62,816 bases of DNA, taken from positions 71,896 to 134,711 of the forward strand of contig DMYW01000036.1 in assembly GCA_003482455.1 (NCBI GenBank). Reading direction: 5' to 3'. Made by a program: the position numbers and the translations under genes. Numbering within the stretch: the first letter of the stretch is position 1; each line of letters opens with the position of its first letter. Under the pieces are notes generated by a model. That model worked only from the letters and a program-made list of their open reading frames with translations. It ran no database searches and was not told the DNA's origin. The stretch is from Rheinheimera sp. (lineage in GTDB: Bacteria > Pseudomonadota > Gammaproteobacteria > Enterobacterales > Alteromonadaceae). Positions 53,015 through 62,281 of the stretch are shown one piece after another.

Positions 53015-54254
53015 AAGGGATCAACAAACACAGGCTCAGCAAGAAAGAAATAATGCTCAGACCAATAGCGCCGCTTTGATCTCGTGTTTGAGCTTGTTGT
53101 CCTGGACGGACACTACTCCACGTCACTTGCGTTTGCCCTTGCAATGCTTTGGCAATCCCACGCATCGCATAATAATTTACCATCACCAGATAATACGGTA
53201 CGGCTAACGGCATGGCTAAATGAGGGCGTTGATGTAACATGGCGCCGAGTGATGCCAGCACAAACAATACAAACGCCCCCAAGGTCATCAGTTGAAAAAC
53301 CAACAGCGTCTGTGTAGCCAACACAGCGGCACCTACCAAACCAATACAAGCAAAATACGGCAACAGCCAACGCAACAACTTATGAGAAACCACCTGAAAA
53401 GAGAACCAGCCTGTTTTGATTGGGTTCATGACTGATTTCACGCGCATCAAGCCACGCACGCTACGATTGACTATTCGCTCTTTGCGTTTAGCTTCTTTGG
53501 TGAAATCGCCCGCTGTCTCTTCATAGCATCGCGCTTCTCGCGTAAACACGCCTCGATACCCTTTGGCGACAATTTGCAACGGGTTGACGAAATCATTGAT
53601 GTCTTTTTGCTGCAGTGGTTCCCACAATGCGCGGCGGATGGCATAAATAGCACCGTCACCACCGACCACAGAATGCAAACGGGATTCCCATTCTTTTAGG
53701 GAAAGCTCGTACTGCCAATACAAATCTTCATTAGAAGCCGCGGCATTGTCTTTGCCGTCGGTGTACAGCGCAGCGCCAACAACGTAGCCAACCTCAGGTC
53801 GAGCAAAATGACGCGTCAGTTGCAGCAGAGCATCAGGTTCGTACATCGCATTGGCGTCGGAAAATACGATGTACTCAGCTGATGTATTCGCAAGGGCAAG
53901 ATTCAAACCCATGGTTTTGCCAAGTCGACCTTCTTGCCGGATTAAACGCACACCACGATCCGCGTATCTACGGACAATTTCATCTGAACCATCTTCCGAA
54001 CCGTCAGAAATCACCAAAATATCGAGTAATTCTTTTGAATAGTCTAACGCCAAACTGTTTTCTAATTTTTCTGCGATAACATTGGCTTCGTTGTAACAAG
54101 AAATAACTAAAGTGATTGATTTATCACGCTGAATTGCCGGAACTACCGGCGTCTTTCTTAAACGACTCAGCAACCAAAGCAACAATGGATAGCCAAAATA
54201 TACGTAGATAGGCAGCGTTAAAAATAATACTGTCAGCCAAAAAATAAACGTCAT
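53007..54254 (-). CDS. Membrane glycosyltransferase family 2
   Basis: A 415-aa GT2 like processive or BcsA-type synthases: N-terminal helix (3-25), LVISCYNEANVIAEKLENSL, DAN motif FSDANAMYEPDALL, VVGGDGAIYAIRR, FVNPLQIVAKGYRGVF, then C-terminal helices (about 290-345 and 395-415). The RSVRGLMR segment follows the catalytic domain. It overlaps FemAB by 4 nt. Confidence 0.9.
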   Translation of the reverse strand: MTFIFWLTVLFLTLPIYVYFGYPLLLWLLSRLRKTPVVPAIQRDKSITLVISCYNEANVIAEKLENSLALDYSKELLDILVISDGSEDGSDEIVRRYADRGVRLIRQEGRLGKTMGLNLALANTSAEYIVFSDANAMYEPDALLQLTRHFARPEVGYVVGAALYTDGKDNAAASNEDLYWQYELSLKEWESRLHSVVGGDGAIYAIRRALWEPLQQKDINDFVNPLQIVAKGYRGVFTREARCYEETAGDFTKEAKRKERIVNRSVRGLMRVKSVMNPIKTGWFSFQVVSHKLLRWLLPYFACIGLVGAAVLATQTLLVFQLMTLGAFVLFVLASLGAMLHQRPHLAMPLAVPYYLVMVNYYAMRGIAKALQGQTQVTWSSVRPGQQAQTRDQSGAIGLSIISFLLSLCLLIPYV

Positions 54255-55300
54255 AACGTGATATACCTGCGTAATTTGCTGCCTAAGCTAGTCATCATGG
54301 GTTCGGGTAACGTCCGCCAAATTGTTTCAAGCAGTGGCCTCACGCGACTTGGCGCTGCTGTTGCTTGCTCCACTTCCGGTTGTCCCGTTGTTTTATACTT
54401 CGTCCACTTGAGCGGCACAGGTTGTGCGCCCCACTGTTTTTTGAAACGGTAGGTACCTTCACCAAAAGTTGAGCGGCCGAAATCGAAATAGTGGATTCCG
54501 TGATCCGCGAGCCAACTTTGGATGCTCCAATATAACAACATATTCGGAGCTAAGTGGTTATATTCAGCTAGGGTCGACGCCCAAGGGATCACAGCTCGGC
54601 TGCCTACGCGCAGCACAAACCCCGCCCCGACCACTTGGTCTGCGTATTTTACGACACATAACAATAAGCTGTCTGCTGCTGCGTATGTAGCCGCGACCTG
54701 TTCAAACCACTTTAGGCTATGCGGCGGCGAACCCAATCTATGCATATTTGCCGCATAAACTCGGTAAAACTGCGCGACCAATGATGGATCAGTAGCGATT
54801 TCAACGGTTAATCCATTCTTCTCAGCTTTCTTAATCTGACTACGCAATTTCGGAACATAAGAGGCCAATAGTTCCGCAGAGTTGTTGGGAAGTTGTAACT
54901 GCATGGCGACTTTTCTGCCGTCAAGCGCAGTGCCTTCTAATTCGCTGACTTGTTGCCGAAGCTCGCAGCCACGAATCACTGTCGTTCCAAGCTGCACAAA
55001 CGCTTGTTCCAGCTGCGCTATAACTGAGGAGTCCATCGCGATAGCCGCGCCTAAGTCGCAAAATGGTAACGACACCACCTGCTGGCGTCCAAACGGGTCG
55101 TGTACACGGTTAAACGGTAAAAAGCCGCGAAGTTGACCTTCTGATCGATACGTGATGACGCCCGCAGCAAATCCATACGCGGCTGCTACAGAGTGACGCC
55201 AAGCACTGTGTTGGTAAGGGCTGAAATCTGGCCGCTGTACAAGAAAACTATCGAGCTCTTGCTTGAGCGACGTCGCCTCGTCAAATACTACTTCAATCAT
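54251..55300 (-). CDS. FemAB-like, PEP-CTERM system-associated protein (TIGR03019 type)
   Basis: A 349-aa double-GNAT-fold protein: LRGFLPFNRVHDPFGRQQVVSLPFCDLGAAI in the first half and LRSQIKKAEKNGLTVEI, FDFGRSTFGEGTYRFKKQWGAQPVPLKW in the second. It likely transfers an aminoacyl group to an amino sugar, by analogy with FemAB. Start 55300 (MIEVVFDEATSLK) overlaps the preceding GNAT stop by 8 nt and is favoured over a frame further upstream. Confidence 0.9.
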   Translation of the reverse strand: MIEVVFDEATSLKQELDSFLVQRPDFSPYQHSAWRHSVAAAYGFAAGVITYRSEGQLRGFLPFNRVHDPFGRQQVVSLPFCDLGAAIAMDSSVIAQLEQAFVQLGTTVIRGCELRQQVSELEGTALDGRKVAMQLQLPNNSAELLASYVPKLRSQIKKAEKNGLTVEIATDPSLVAQFYRVYAANMHRLGSPPHSLKWFEQVAATYAAADSLLLCVVKYADQVVGAGFVLRVGSRAVIPWASTLAEYNHLAPNMLLYWSIQSWLADHGIHYFDFGRSTFGEGTYRFKKQWGAQPVPLKWTKYKTTGQPEVEQATAAPSRVRPLLETIWRTLPEPMMTSLGSKLRRYITL

Positions 55301-56414
55301 GCATTTGCCCCTGTAACTCACGAGGACCTTGCATCATTCGTTTTACCAAGCGCCCTATCTTTTCAAACGTAAATTTCAGTCGGCGCTTTTGTAAAGACAC
55401 TTGAACCAGTCGGCCATGCCATGCCCCCAACTGCGCTTTGTAACGCTCGTTACCACCCATGAAATCATAAAAGTCATAACCAAGCTTCATATAATGTTCG
55501 ATACACAAGCTGTGTCCTAACAATCCCGGCTTTTGTTTGTTATCCGACACAGGTTCGATACCCGACAAATAAAAATACACTCTGTTTTGGTAGATAAGGT
55601 TGTAGAAGGTCGCTATATGCGAGTCACCAGCGTACAGAGCGATTAAATCCACATCGCCTTCGGCCCAGCATTTTTCGATTAAATCTCGATGAAAGTCCAC
55701 AAACAAAGGATTGGCAAAACCGCTTTGCCCTGGCCCAGCTCCCCAGCGTCGAATATGCAAAGGGCCAATATCATCGAACCATTGCAGCGCTTGTTCAGTT
55801 GATGTAGGCCGCTGCAAGCGAACAGCTCCTTGCTGCAGGTAAAATCGTTCAGACCGGCGGATTTGATATCGAGTGTTGTAGCTAAGTGTCGGCAAATAGT
55901 GCTGGTGTTGCTGGCGGATCGCATTTAAATCCACACCAAAACATGGTGCCGCCCAACGTTCATGCCAATGTAAACGCCCAGCATCAGCTATTTTCCTGGC
56001 CTGCTCAGGTTCAATAGCTCCGAGCATAAACTCATCCCATTGACCTAACTGATTGCAAACATAGCTGCTCATCTGCTGACAAATATGTTCTGCATCGGCG
56101 GCGTGAGTCAGCCAACCATTGTATTCAATCCAGATCTGATCTTTATGTACACAGCCTGTTTGATGTAGGCGAAGCACTCGTGATCGCAACAATCGATGCC
56201 GAGTCTCGGTTTGGTACACAAGCACGCCTAGGCCGCAAATAGCCCCGTCAACGCATGCTTCTACTACGATGGCATTTGGATGATAAGTTGACAGCCAACT
56301 ACCAATCCAATGCCACGATAAAAAAAATGTCACATCTGCTTTTGCCTGCAAAGCAAGCCAGTCACGGCTCAGCGCCGCGACATCCTGCAAACGATAATGA
56401 CGAATTTGTAGCAT
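55293..56414 (-). CDS. GNAT (BioF2/CelD-like) acyltransferase
   Basis: A 373-aa protein of the Acetyltransf_6/CelD-like group. It has an N-terminal WLALQAKADVTFFLSWHWIGSWL, a middle YNTRYQIRRSERFYLQQG, and YDFYDFMGGNERYKAQLGAWHG near the C-terminus. It parallels FemAB in fold, giving two acyltransferases in tandem. The ATG at 56414 is 3 nt after the carbamoyltransferase stop; a GTG one codon earlier is possible. Confidence 0.85.
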   Translation of the reverse strand: MLQIRHYRLQDVAALSRDWLALQAKADVTFFLSWHWIGSWLSTYHPNAIVVEACVDGAICGLGVLVYQTETRHRLLRSRVLRLHQTGCVHKDQIWIEYNGWLTHAADAEHICQQMSSYVCNQLGQWDEFMLGAIEPEQARKIADAGRLHWHERWAAPCFGVDLNAIRQQHQHYLPTLSYNTRYQIRRSERFYLQQGAVRLQRPTSTEQALQWFDDIGPLHIRRWGAGPGQSGFANPLFVDFHRDLIEKCWAEGDVDLIALYAGDSHIATFYNLIYQNRVYFYLSGIEPVSDNKQKPGLLGHSLCIEHYMKLGYDFYDFMGGNERYKAQLGAWHGRLVQVSLQKRRLKFTFEKIGRLVKRMMQGPRELQGQMHD

Positions 56415-56417
56415 CAC

Positions 56418-58244
56418 TTAACCGTTTAATGTTGGTGATGCCACAAGGAATGGCCCCAGCACCAGATAATCTAAGCGACCGTCCAAGAACGCCCGCACCG
56501 CATCATGCGGACTATTCACTATCGGTTCCTCATGCATGTTGAAACTAGTGTTAATCAAACTTGGAATACCACTTAATTCTTCATACGCTTTTAAAATGTC
56601 ATAATAACCAGGATTAACTTCACGTTTAACTAGTTGTGGGCGAGCAGTACCATCAACATGCACTGCTGCTGGGCAGTTCTGTTTCATAAAATCAGTGCAG
56701 TCGAAGGTTATGGTCATAAACTCAGCCGCATGCTCTGCACCTGACATATTCAGATAACAACGCTCACGGGCTTCAAATAAAGTAACAGGCGCAAATGGCA
56801 TAAATTCGGTCCGCCCAAGCCGCTTGTTCAGCCACTGATTAACCTCTGGCTCCCGCGCGTGATACATAATTGAACGGTTACCCAAGGCTCGCGGTCCATA
56901 TTCCATTCGACCGTCAAAACGAGCAACGACTTTACCGCTGTGAATCAACGCCGCAACGTCTTTGGCTAACTCAACCGGCTCGGTAAAAGGCAAATTCTCC
57001 GCAGCAAGTGCAGCAAGCATTTGTTCACGGCTGTAGTCAGGGCCGAAATAAGCATTAGAAATACTGGGTAACTGCTTGCCTTCGCGGCAGACGAGTAAAG
57101 CTGCGCCAGTACCACACCCACCATCCCCCATGTTTGGATAAACATAGATATGGTTAACACCATCAATTTCGAAGATACGTTGGTTTAATTTGACGTTCGC
57201 TGTTACCCCGCCGGATAACACCACATGATCGATACCGGTTTTATCAACCCAATACTTCACAAAATTAGTGGCCACAATTTCCAACACGCGTTGGTAGGCG
57301 GCTGCGACATCAATTTTTGGAAATTTCGAAGCAAGGTATCGTGAAAAATAGATATTGTTCGCTTCATAAATTTTGAAGTCACCATTTTTCTGCTCAATAC
57401 GACTGAGCAATACATCCTGTAGAATTGTTGGATCTCCGTATGACGCAAGGCCAACAATTTTTCCTTCGTGCCGTCCTGGTTTAAAACCAATGCTTGAGGT
57501 CACGTGCTCATACAAAGTGCCCAGTGAGTTTGGATAGGATATTCCATGTAAACGGGTGATTTTACCCTGTTCGGCAATACTGACTGAACCGGCTAGACCT
57601 GTGCCGTAGCCATCAAGCGTAATACACAAGGCTCGCTCAAATCCGCTGGTGTAAAACGCATTGGCCGCATGTGATTGGTGATGGTCGACTCGTTTGACGC
57701 CATCGGTCCAGCCAAATTGACGCAATCCGTCTTCCAACTCCTGCTCCCACTTAACGAAACTACTATTCGCTTCTTCAGCCCATGAAGCTGAGCCTTTTAT
57801 TGCTGCTGCATTGGATACTAGTTTTTGCGCACCGGTAATGGAATAAAATGAATTGTAAAGAATGCCTTTTTCCATCGTCTCATTGGGGTCTTTAAGACCA
57901 TGAATCGCTGAGTTTCGCGTCGGAACCTTAGCCAAGGCTGCATCGAGTAATGTCCCTAATTCAGCAGGCTTAAACTCTTTTATGAAAGCCTGCTCTTCCG
58001 CCAAATTCTTTTCGATAACATGAGCTTCGCTTTTGGCTGTCAAAAATGGATAGGCGACAGCATCAAAATCTGCGATGGTCAAGCCGGTATACTCGAGCGC
58101 TGCCTGAAGTGCTAATTTAGGAAATCCATCTTGTTGTTTGACACGTGAAAAGCGCTCTTCACCTGCAGCAAAAACCACAACCCCATCAATAACAATCGAA
58201 ACCGTTGAGTCTTTATCTAGTGGGGAAATTCCTAATACTTTCAT
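56418..58244 (-). CDS. Carbamoyltransferase (NodU/CmcH family)
   Basis: A 608-aa O-carbamoyltransferase. The N-terminal ASKHA-fold carbamoyl-adenylate-forming domain has VDHHQSHAANAFYTSG, ITLDGYGTG and HVVLSGGVTANVKLNQRI. The C-terminal YrdC-like transfer domain has RFDGRMEYGPRALGNRSIMYHAR and EFMPFAPVT. It installs O-carbamoyl groups using carbamoyl phosphate and ATP, here presumably on the polysaccharide. The ATG overlaps the deacetylase stop as ATGA. Confidence 0.95.
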   Translation of the reverse strand: MKVLGISPLDKDSTVSIVIDGVVVFAAGEERFSRVKQQDGFPKLALQAALEYTGLTIADFDAVAYPFLTAKSEAHVIEKNLAEEQAFIKEFKPAELGTLLDAALAKVPTRNSAIHGLKDPNETMEKGILYNSFYSITGAQKLVSNAAAIKGSASWAEEANSSFVKWEQELEDGLRQFGWTDGVKRVDHHQSHAANAFYTSGFERALCITLDGYGTGLAGSVSIAEQGKITRLHGISYPNSLGTLYEHVTSSIGFKPGRHEGKIVGLASYGDPTILQDVLLSRIEQKNGDFKIYEANNIYFSRYLASKFPKIDVAAAYQRVLEIVATNFVKYWVDKTGIDHVVLSGGVTANVKLNQRIFEIDGVNHIYVYPNMGDGGCGTGAALLVCREGKQLPSISNAYFGPDYSREQMLAALAAENLPFTEPVELAKDVAALIHSGKVVARFDGRMEYGPRALGNRSIMYHAREPEVNQWLNKRLGRTEFMPFAPVTLFEARERCYLNMSGAEHAAEFMTITFDCTDFMKQNCPAAVHVDGTARPQLVKREVNPGYYDILKAYEELSGIPSLINTSFNMHEEPIVNSPHDAVRAFLDGRLDYLVLGPFLVASPTLNG

Positions 58245-59230
58245 ATGTGATGCTCCACGTGCTGCTTAAATCGAGTCGGCGTTGTTGCCTTTCCATTCAA
58301 TTCAGAAAAAAAGAAATCAAAATAGCGGCGAAACCGGTCTAAAAATTCCTGCAGTTGCTGCTGATTTTGAACGTAGACTGTATGCCCTGGAACGATACTT
58401 GAGCTATGAAAACTCCAAGTGAAGACACGACTTCCACGCGCCAGTAGTGATTTTGTTAATCGTTTGTGCTCGTGCGTGGTAAAACCTTCAGGTGAAAGCA
58501 ACAGCCGATCAACGAGCCCGAGTCGAGACGCAATGGCGGGAGCTTTAAGCCGTTTAAATTGTTGGCATAGATCATAAATTCCCAACGAACGTGTACCTGC
58601 CCATCCTACAAACCCACCAGTAACCGGAATCTCTAGTAGCTTTCGCCCCGCGGACCAAAAGGGCTTATCAGTGTAACGTCGGTAATCAGGCCCACCATCA
58701 AGCCGATAATCAACTGGAGGACATACGGACACATCGATATCAAATCCGAGTTCAAGCAGTAACTGTTCGGTTTGAGCACCAAAGCCATAGCGCCCAGCCT
58801 TATATACACGGGTATTCTGACCGAAACATTGGTCAATGGCAGCTTTTAACACTTGGAGTTTTTGATACTGGATATCAAAGGGCAAATTTCCAGGATAGGT
58901 GTTTTTTGCACAGAGTTCTTCAGTAAAAGGAGGCGTTACCCAAGGATGCAAATGGGCGCCGATTTCGCACTGTCCCGCGCGGTGATAGTCCTTTAACAAC
59001 CGACAACCAACATCCTGCGTAACGATGGGATAATCAACCACGTAACACGGGACTAGGTTGTACTCATTAAAGATAGATTGAACTCGTTCCAACACTTCCA
59101 TATGAGCAACGCTCGTGTGTTCACGTTTTACCGGTTGTTGCCAATCGAATTCCTCTTCGGTATCAATAACAACCATCAATTGTGGGGGCATGTCGCAAGC
59201 AAATTGGCAAGGTTCAATCTGACTGAACAC
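58241..59230 (-). CDS. Second polysaccharide deacetylase-like protein
   Basis: A 329-aa NodB-fold protein: MVVIDTEEEFDW (catalytic Asp/metal), GQCEIGAHLHPWVTPPF (metal His), YKAGRYGFG and EIPVTGGFVGW. It differs from the canonical TIGR03006 deacetylase of the other block. The GTG start at 59230 is chosen because AAGGAG lies exactly 6 nt upstream; a TTG seven codons earlier lacks such a site. First gene of the ten-gene minus-strand chain. Confidence 0.85.
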   Translation of the reverse strand: MFSQIEPCQFACDMPPQLMVVIDTEEEFDWQQPVKREHTSVAHMEVLERVQSIFNEYNLVPCYVVDYPIVTQDVGCRLLKDYHRAGQCEIGAHLHPWVTPPFTEELCAKNTYPGNLPFDIQYQKLQVLKAAIDQCFGQNTRVYKAGRYGFGAQTEQLLLELGFDIDVSVCPPVDYRLDGGPDYRRYTDKPFWSAGRKLLEIPVTGGFVGWAGTRSLGIYDLCQQFKRLKAPAIASRLGLVDRLLLSPEGFTTHEHKRLTKSLLARGSRVFTWSFHSSSIVPGHTVYVQNQQQLQEFLDRFRRYFDFFFSELNGKATTPTRFKQHVEHHI

Positions 59231-59436
59231 AACGATCTCCTTATTCTTCAAGCCATTCTGTATGAAGCAATTTTATTTGTCTATCGTAAGTTCAGCGGCA
59301 AGAGCTACCGCTACTGTGCAATAGAATATTCAGGGCTATTTCCGACTTGAAACTTCCTGCGGTGCACCGCAATATAGCCATATCACTTTCATCGAACGCG
59401 GGTATTCCGCTTTTGCTTCAACACAGGGACAGTTCC
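59231..59436. promoter_or_regulatory. Divergent promoter region between the deacetylase and prsT
   Basis: 206 bp holding the outward promoters of the ten-gene chain and prsT. It contains a perfect 14-bp palindrome, TGCGGTGCACCGCA (59358-59371), 66 bp before the prsT ATG. No convincing sigma-54 -24/-12 element was found. Confidence 0.5.
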
Positions 59437-62190
59437 ATGTCTAAAAAACTAAGTATTACAACGTTGGCCCTCGCAATTACTCTTGGTCTAACCGGCTGTG
59501 GTAAAAAAACAGCGGACGAATACACTACTACGATTCAAAAATTTATCGCTGAGAAAAATCCACAATCGGCAGTCATTGAACTTAAATCTGCAATTCAAGA
59601 ATACCCATCGGATCAATCATTTCGGCAGCAATTAGGTTTGTTAGCTCTGCAATATGGCGATGTGTCCTCTGCAGAAAAAGAACTCAAAAAGGCTATCGAA
59701 CTCGGCGCCGACAAAAATCAACTGGCGGTACAACTCTTTCGAGCCATGTACAACAATCGCAATCTGAAGGATGTCGCAAATCTGTACACAGATGACCCTG
59801 CCATTACAGATGACACTCAGCTTTATTTGTCGGTGTTTCGGATCATGGCGGATATCTCAGCAGATAACATGGACAGCCTGCGTTCAAAGCTAGACAAACT
59901 GGTAGGTGCAGAAAATCATCCAGACCTAATGGGATTTGGCCAAGCACAGCTACAAATTCTTGGCGGCAATCCAAAAGAAGCATTAGAAGCCGTTAGTAAA
60001 GTGACAACTGAAAGCCCAATCTATCCTGAGGCAATATATTTAAAAGCCCGATTACAACATGGAACCGGCGATTACAAAGCAGCACTAGAAAGCTTTAACA
60101 AAGCAGAAAAGTTATTGCCTAACAATTTCGTGCTTCAGTTATTGAAAGCTCAAATGCTGGTCGATAGCGGTGATAACAAAGCTGCAAAAGATGTATTAGC
60201 TCCACTACAAAAAGCATCACCGGACCACCCATTGGTTAACTATCTCAGCGCTGTTATTGCATATGATGAAAAAGACTATACCAATGCAAAGAATCTGGTA
60301 GAAAAAGCAATCTCATACGGCATCACAGATCCCGCTACTCGGATCCTAGCGGGCCTTTGTAATGTGAATTTAAATCTGAATGCTCAAGCTTTAGCTCATT
60401 TTGACGCCGCTAAAGATTTAGTAAAAAAATCGGAAGAGTTATCGCGAGTCTATAATGCACTTCTGCTTAAAAGTGGCCGGTCTGCAGAAGTTCAGTCGCA
60501 ATTAGTAAACAATGATTCAGCAGACCCACAAATGCTGGCCGCGACTGCCTATCAGCTAATCCGCGAAGGTTCGATGGATTCTGCTCGTCAGTTAGTCTCG
60601 CAAGCCCCTAAAAATAACAAAGCATCAGTACAGGACGTTGCCGCTCTTGCCGCATTAAAACTTGGCTTTGAACAAACTGAAAAACAAGGCATGCAGGAGC
60701 TGGAAGATATTCTAAAAGCAGATCCTGGCCAAGAAGCAGCTAGAGCCGTGCTAGCGCAAAGTTATCTTCGTCAAAAACAATTCGCCAAAGCAGAAGCATT
60801 GGCTGATGAGTGGTTAAAAGAACCCGCTAAAGCGGTGACTGGTTATAACCTCAAAGCTTATTCCTCCCTGTTACAAGGTAAGGTAGCTGATGCCAAAACC
60901 TTGCTGGAAAGCGCTCAAAAAGCCGATGCAAATAACTCGTTCACGCTGATTTTACAGGCTGGTATTGCATTACAAGAAAAGGATGCAGCAAAAGCCCAGC
61001 AACTACTGGAAACTATCCTCGATAAGGATCCTGCATACGTACCCGCTATTGCACAGTATTATTCATTACTAAAACTGCAAAACAACGGCGACGCCGCCGT
61101 GAAAAAATTGCAGCAACTGGTCGTTGCACACCCTGAACTCTCTGCATCCCGCGCCGCAGTGGCAACCATTTTGATGCGTGAGAATCAACCGGAAAAAGTC
61201 ATCGACTTATTAACCTCAGATAAAACAGTAAAGGTATTGCCGGCAGAATATCGAAACCTGTTGGTTGAAGCTTATGCTCGCGTTGGCAAAAATGACGAAA
61301 TGCTGAGAGTTTCGGAAGACCAGTGGAAAGAAAACCCAGAAGATTTAAGTGCTGCCCTGCTGCATGCAAAAGCACTAGCATCCGCAAAAAGTTATGATAA
61401 AGCAGAAGCTTTATTAAATAAGTTGCTTGAAAAGCGTGCTGGCAATCAACAGATCTTAGAAACTCTGTTTATGATCAAACTGCAACAAGAGGATGCAAAA
61501 GGAGCACTGGCATTGCTAGAGCAAATTAAGCCGCTTACTGGACAAGAACAGCAATATTTGTTCATGAAAGGCCGTTTGCAGTTCCAAAACAAACAATATG
61601 ATGCAGCTATTTCTTCACTACAAGCAAGTTACTCTAAACAGCCGACCCCTGCTACAGCTCTGCTGCTCGCGGAAGTTCTAACTACAGCGAAAAAGAAGGA
61701 CCAAGCGTTAGCTCTTTTAAAAGAGCACAACACTAAATATCCTGGCAACTCGCAAGTCACGACAGTGTATGCGAACTTAGTATCGGAATCTGCGCCACAA
61801 GAAGCCGCACGCATTTACCAAGAATATTTGAAAGGTGGTCAGAAGAATCTGATGATTCTTAACAACTACGCCTGGATCCTGTTCCAAGAAGGCAAGTTCG
61901 AAGACGCTAAGAAATATGCTGAGCAGGCAGTTGAGCTTGACGGTCGCAACCCTGACGCTCTCGATACCTTAGGCTCTATATTGCTGGCAAAAGGTGAAGT
62001 TGATGCAGCTATTCAGAAATTCGAAAAGTCTTTGTCCTTACGTCCTGAATTTGCAGAAGTACAGTTGCACTTGGTTGCAGCATTGATCAAAGCAAATCGT
62101 AAAGCGGATGCTCAGAAACTACTGGAAACCATCAAGACTACCGAATCACGGCTACAGAAAGAAATGACTACGCTCAAAAACCAACTGTAA
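59437..62190 (+). CDS. prsT: PrsT, XrtA/PEP-CTERM system TPR lipoprotein
   Basis: A 917-aa lipoprotein: signal peptide ending in the lipobox GLTGC, then TPR units along nearly the entire length (e.g. QFAKAEALADEWLKEPAKAV; NNYAWILFQEGKFEDAKKYAEQAVELDGRNPDALDTLGSILLAKGE). Length and layout match TIGR02917. ATG 59437 with AGGGA upstream is the true start; the longer frame would destroy the lipoprotein signal. PrsT probably scaffolds outer parts of the export machine. PrsK/PrsR, often adjacent, are not in the window. Confidence 0.93.
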   Translation: MSKKLSITTLALAITLGLTGCGKKTADEYTTTIQKFIAEKNPQSAVIELKSAIQEYPSDQSFRQQLGLLALQYGDVSSAEKELKKAIELGADKNQLAVQLFRAMYNNRNLKDVANLYTDDPAITDDTQLYLSVFRIMADISADNMDSLRSKLDKLVGAENHPDLMGFGQAQLQILGGNPKEALEAVSKVTTESPIYPEAIYLKARLQHGTGDYKAALESFNKAEKLLPNNFVLQLLKAQMLVDSGDNKAAKDVLAPLQKASPDHPLVNYLSAVIAYDEKDYTNAKNLVEKAISYGITDPATRILAGLCNVNLNLNAQALAHFDAAKDLVKKSEELSRVYNALLLKSGRSAEVQSQLVNNDSADPQMLAATAYQLIREGSMDSARQLVSQAPKNNKASVQDVAALAALKLGFEQTEKQGMQELEDILKADPGQEAARAVLAQSYLRQKQFAKAEALADEWLKEPAKAVTGYNLKAYSSLLQGKVADAKTLLESAQKADANNSFTLILQAGIALQEKDAAKAQQLLETILDKDPAYVPAIAQYYSLLKLQNNGDAAVKKLQQLVVAHPELSASRAAVATILMRENQPEKVIDLLTSDKTVKVLPAEYRNLLVEAYARVGKNDEMLRVSEDQWKENPEDLSAALLHAKALASAKSYDKAEALLNKLLEKRAGNQQILETLFMIKLQQEDAKGALALLEQIKPLTGQEQQYLFMKGRLQFQNKQYDAAISSLQASYSKQPTPATALLLAEVLTTAKKKDQALALLKEHNTKYPGNSQVTTVYANLVSESAPQEAARIYQEYLKGGQKNLMILNNYAWILFQEGKFEDAKKYAEQAVELDGRNPDALDTLGSILLAKGEVDAAIQKFEKSLSLRPEFAEVQLHLVAALIKANRKADAQKLLETIKTTESRLQKEMTTLKNQL

Positions 62191-62249
62191 GCTAATTCCA
62201 GTCAACTGAAATTTATACAAATGAACGTTAAAAGCTCGCTGTCACTGAG

Positions 62250-62281
62250 CAATGCTCTTCACTTAAGCGGAGCGGCATTGC
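62250..62281. repeat. Imperfect inverted repeat at the IS4-like element boundary
   Basis: GCAATGC and GCATTGC form the outer 7 bp of an imperfect stem that spans the transposase stop codon (62259-62261). It could be the terminal part of the element or its terminator. The exact end cannot be fixed without the other copy or the left terminus. Confidence 0.4.

Noticed and set aside
59231..59436. Possible sigma-54 promoter for prsT or the decoration chain
   Set aside because: All GG/GC pairs checked have wrong spacing or a mismatched -24 element.
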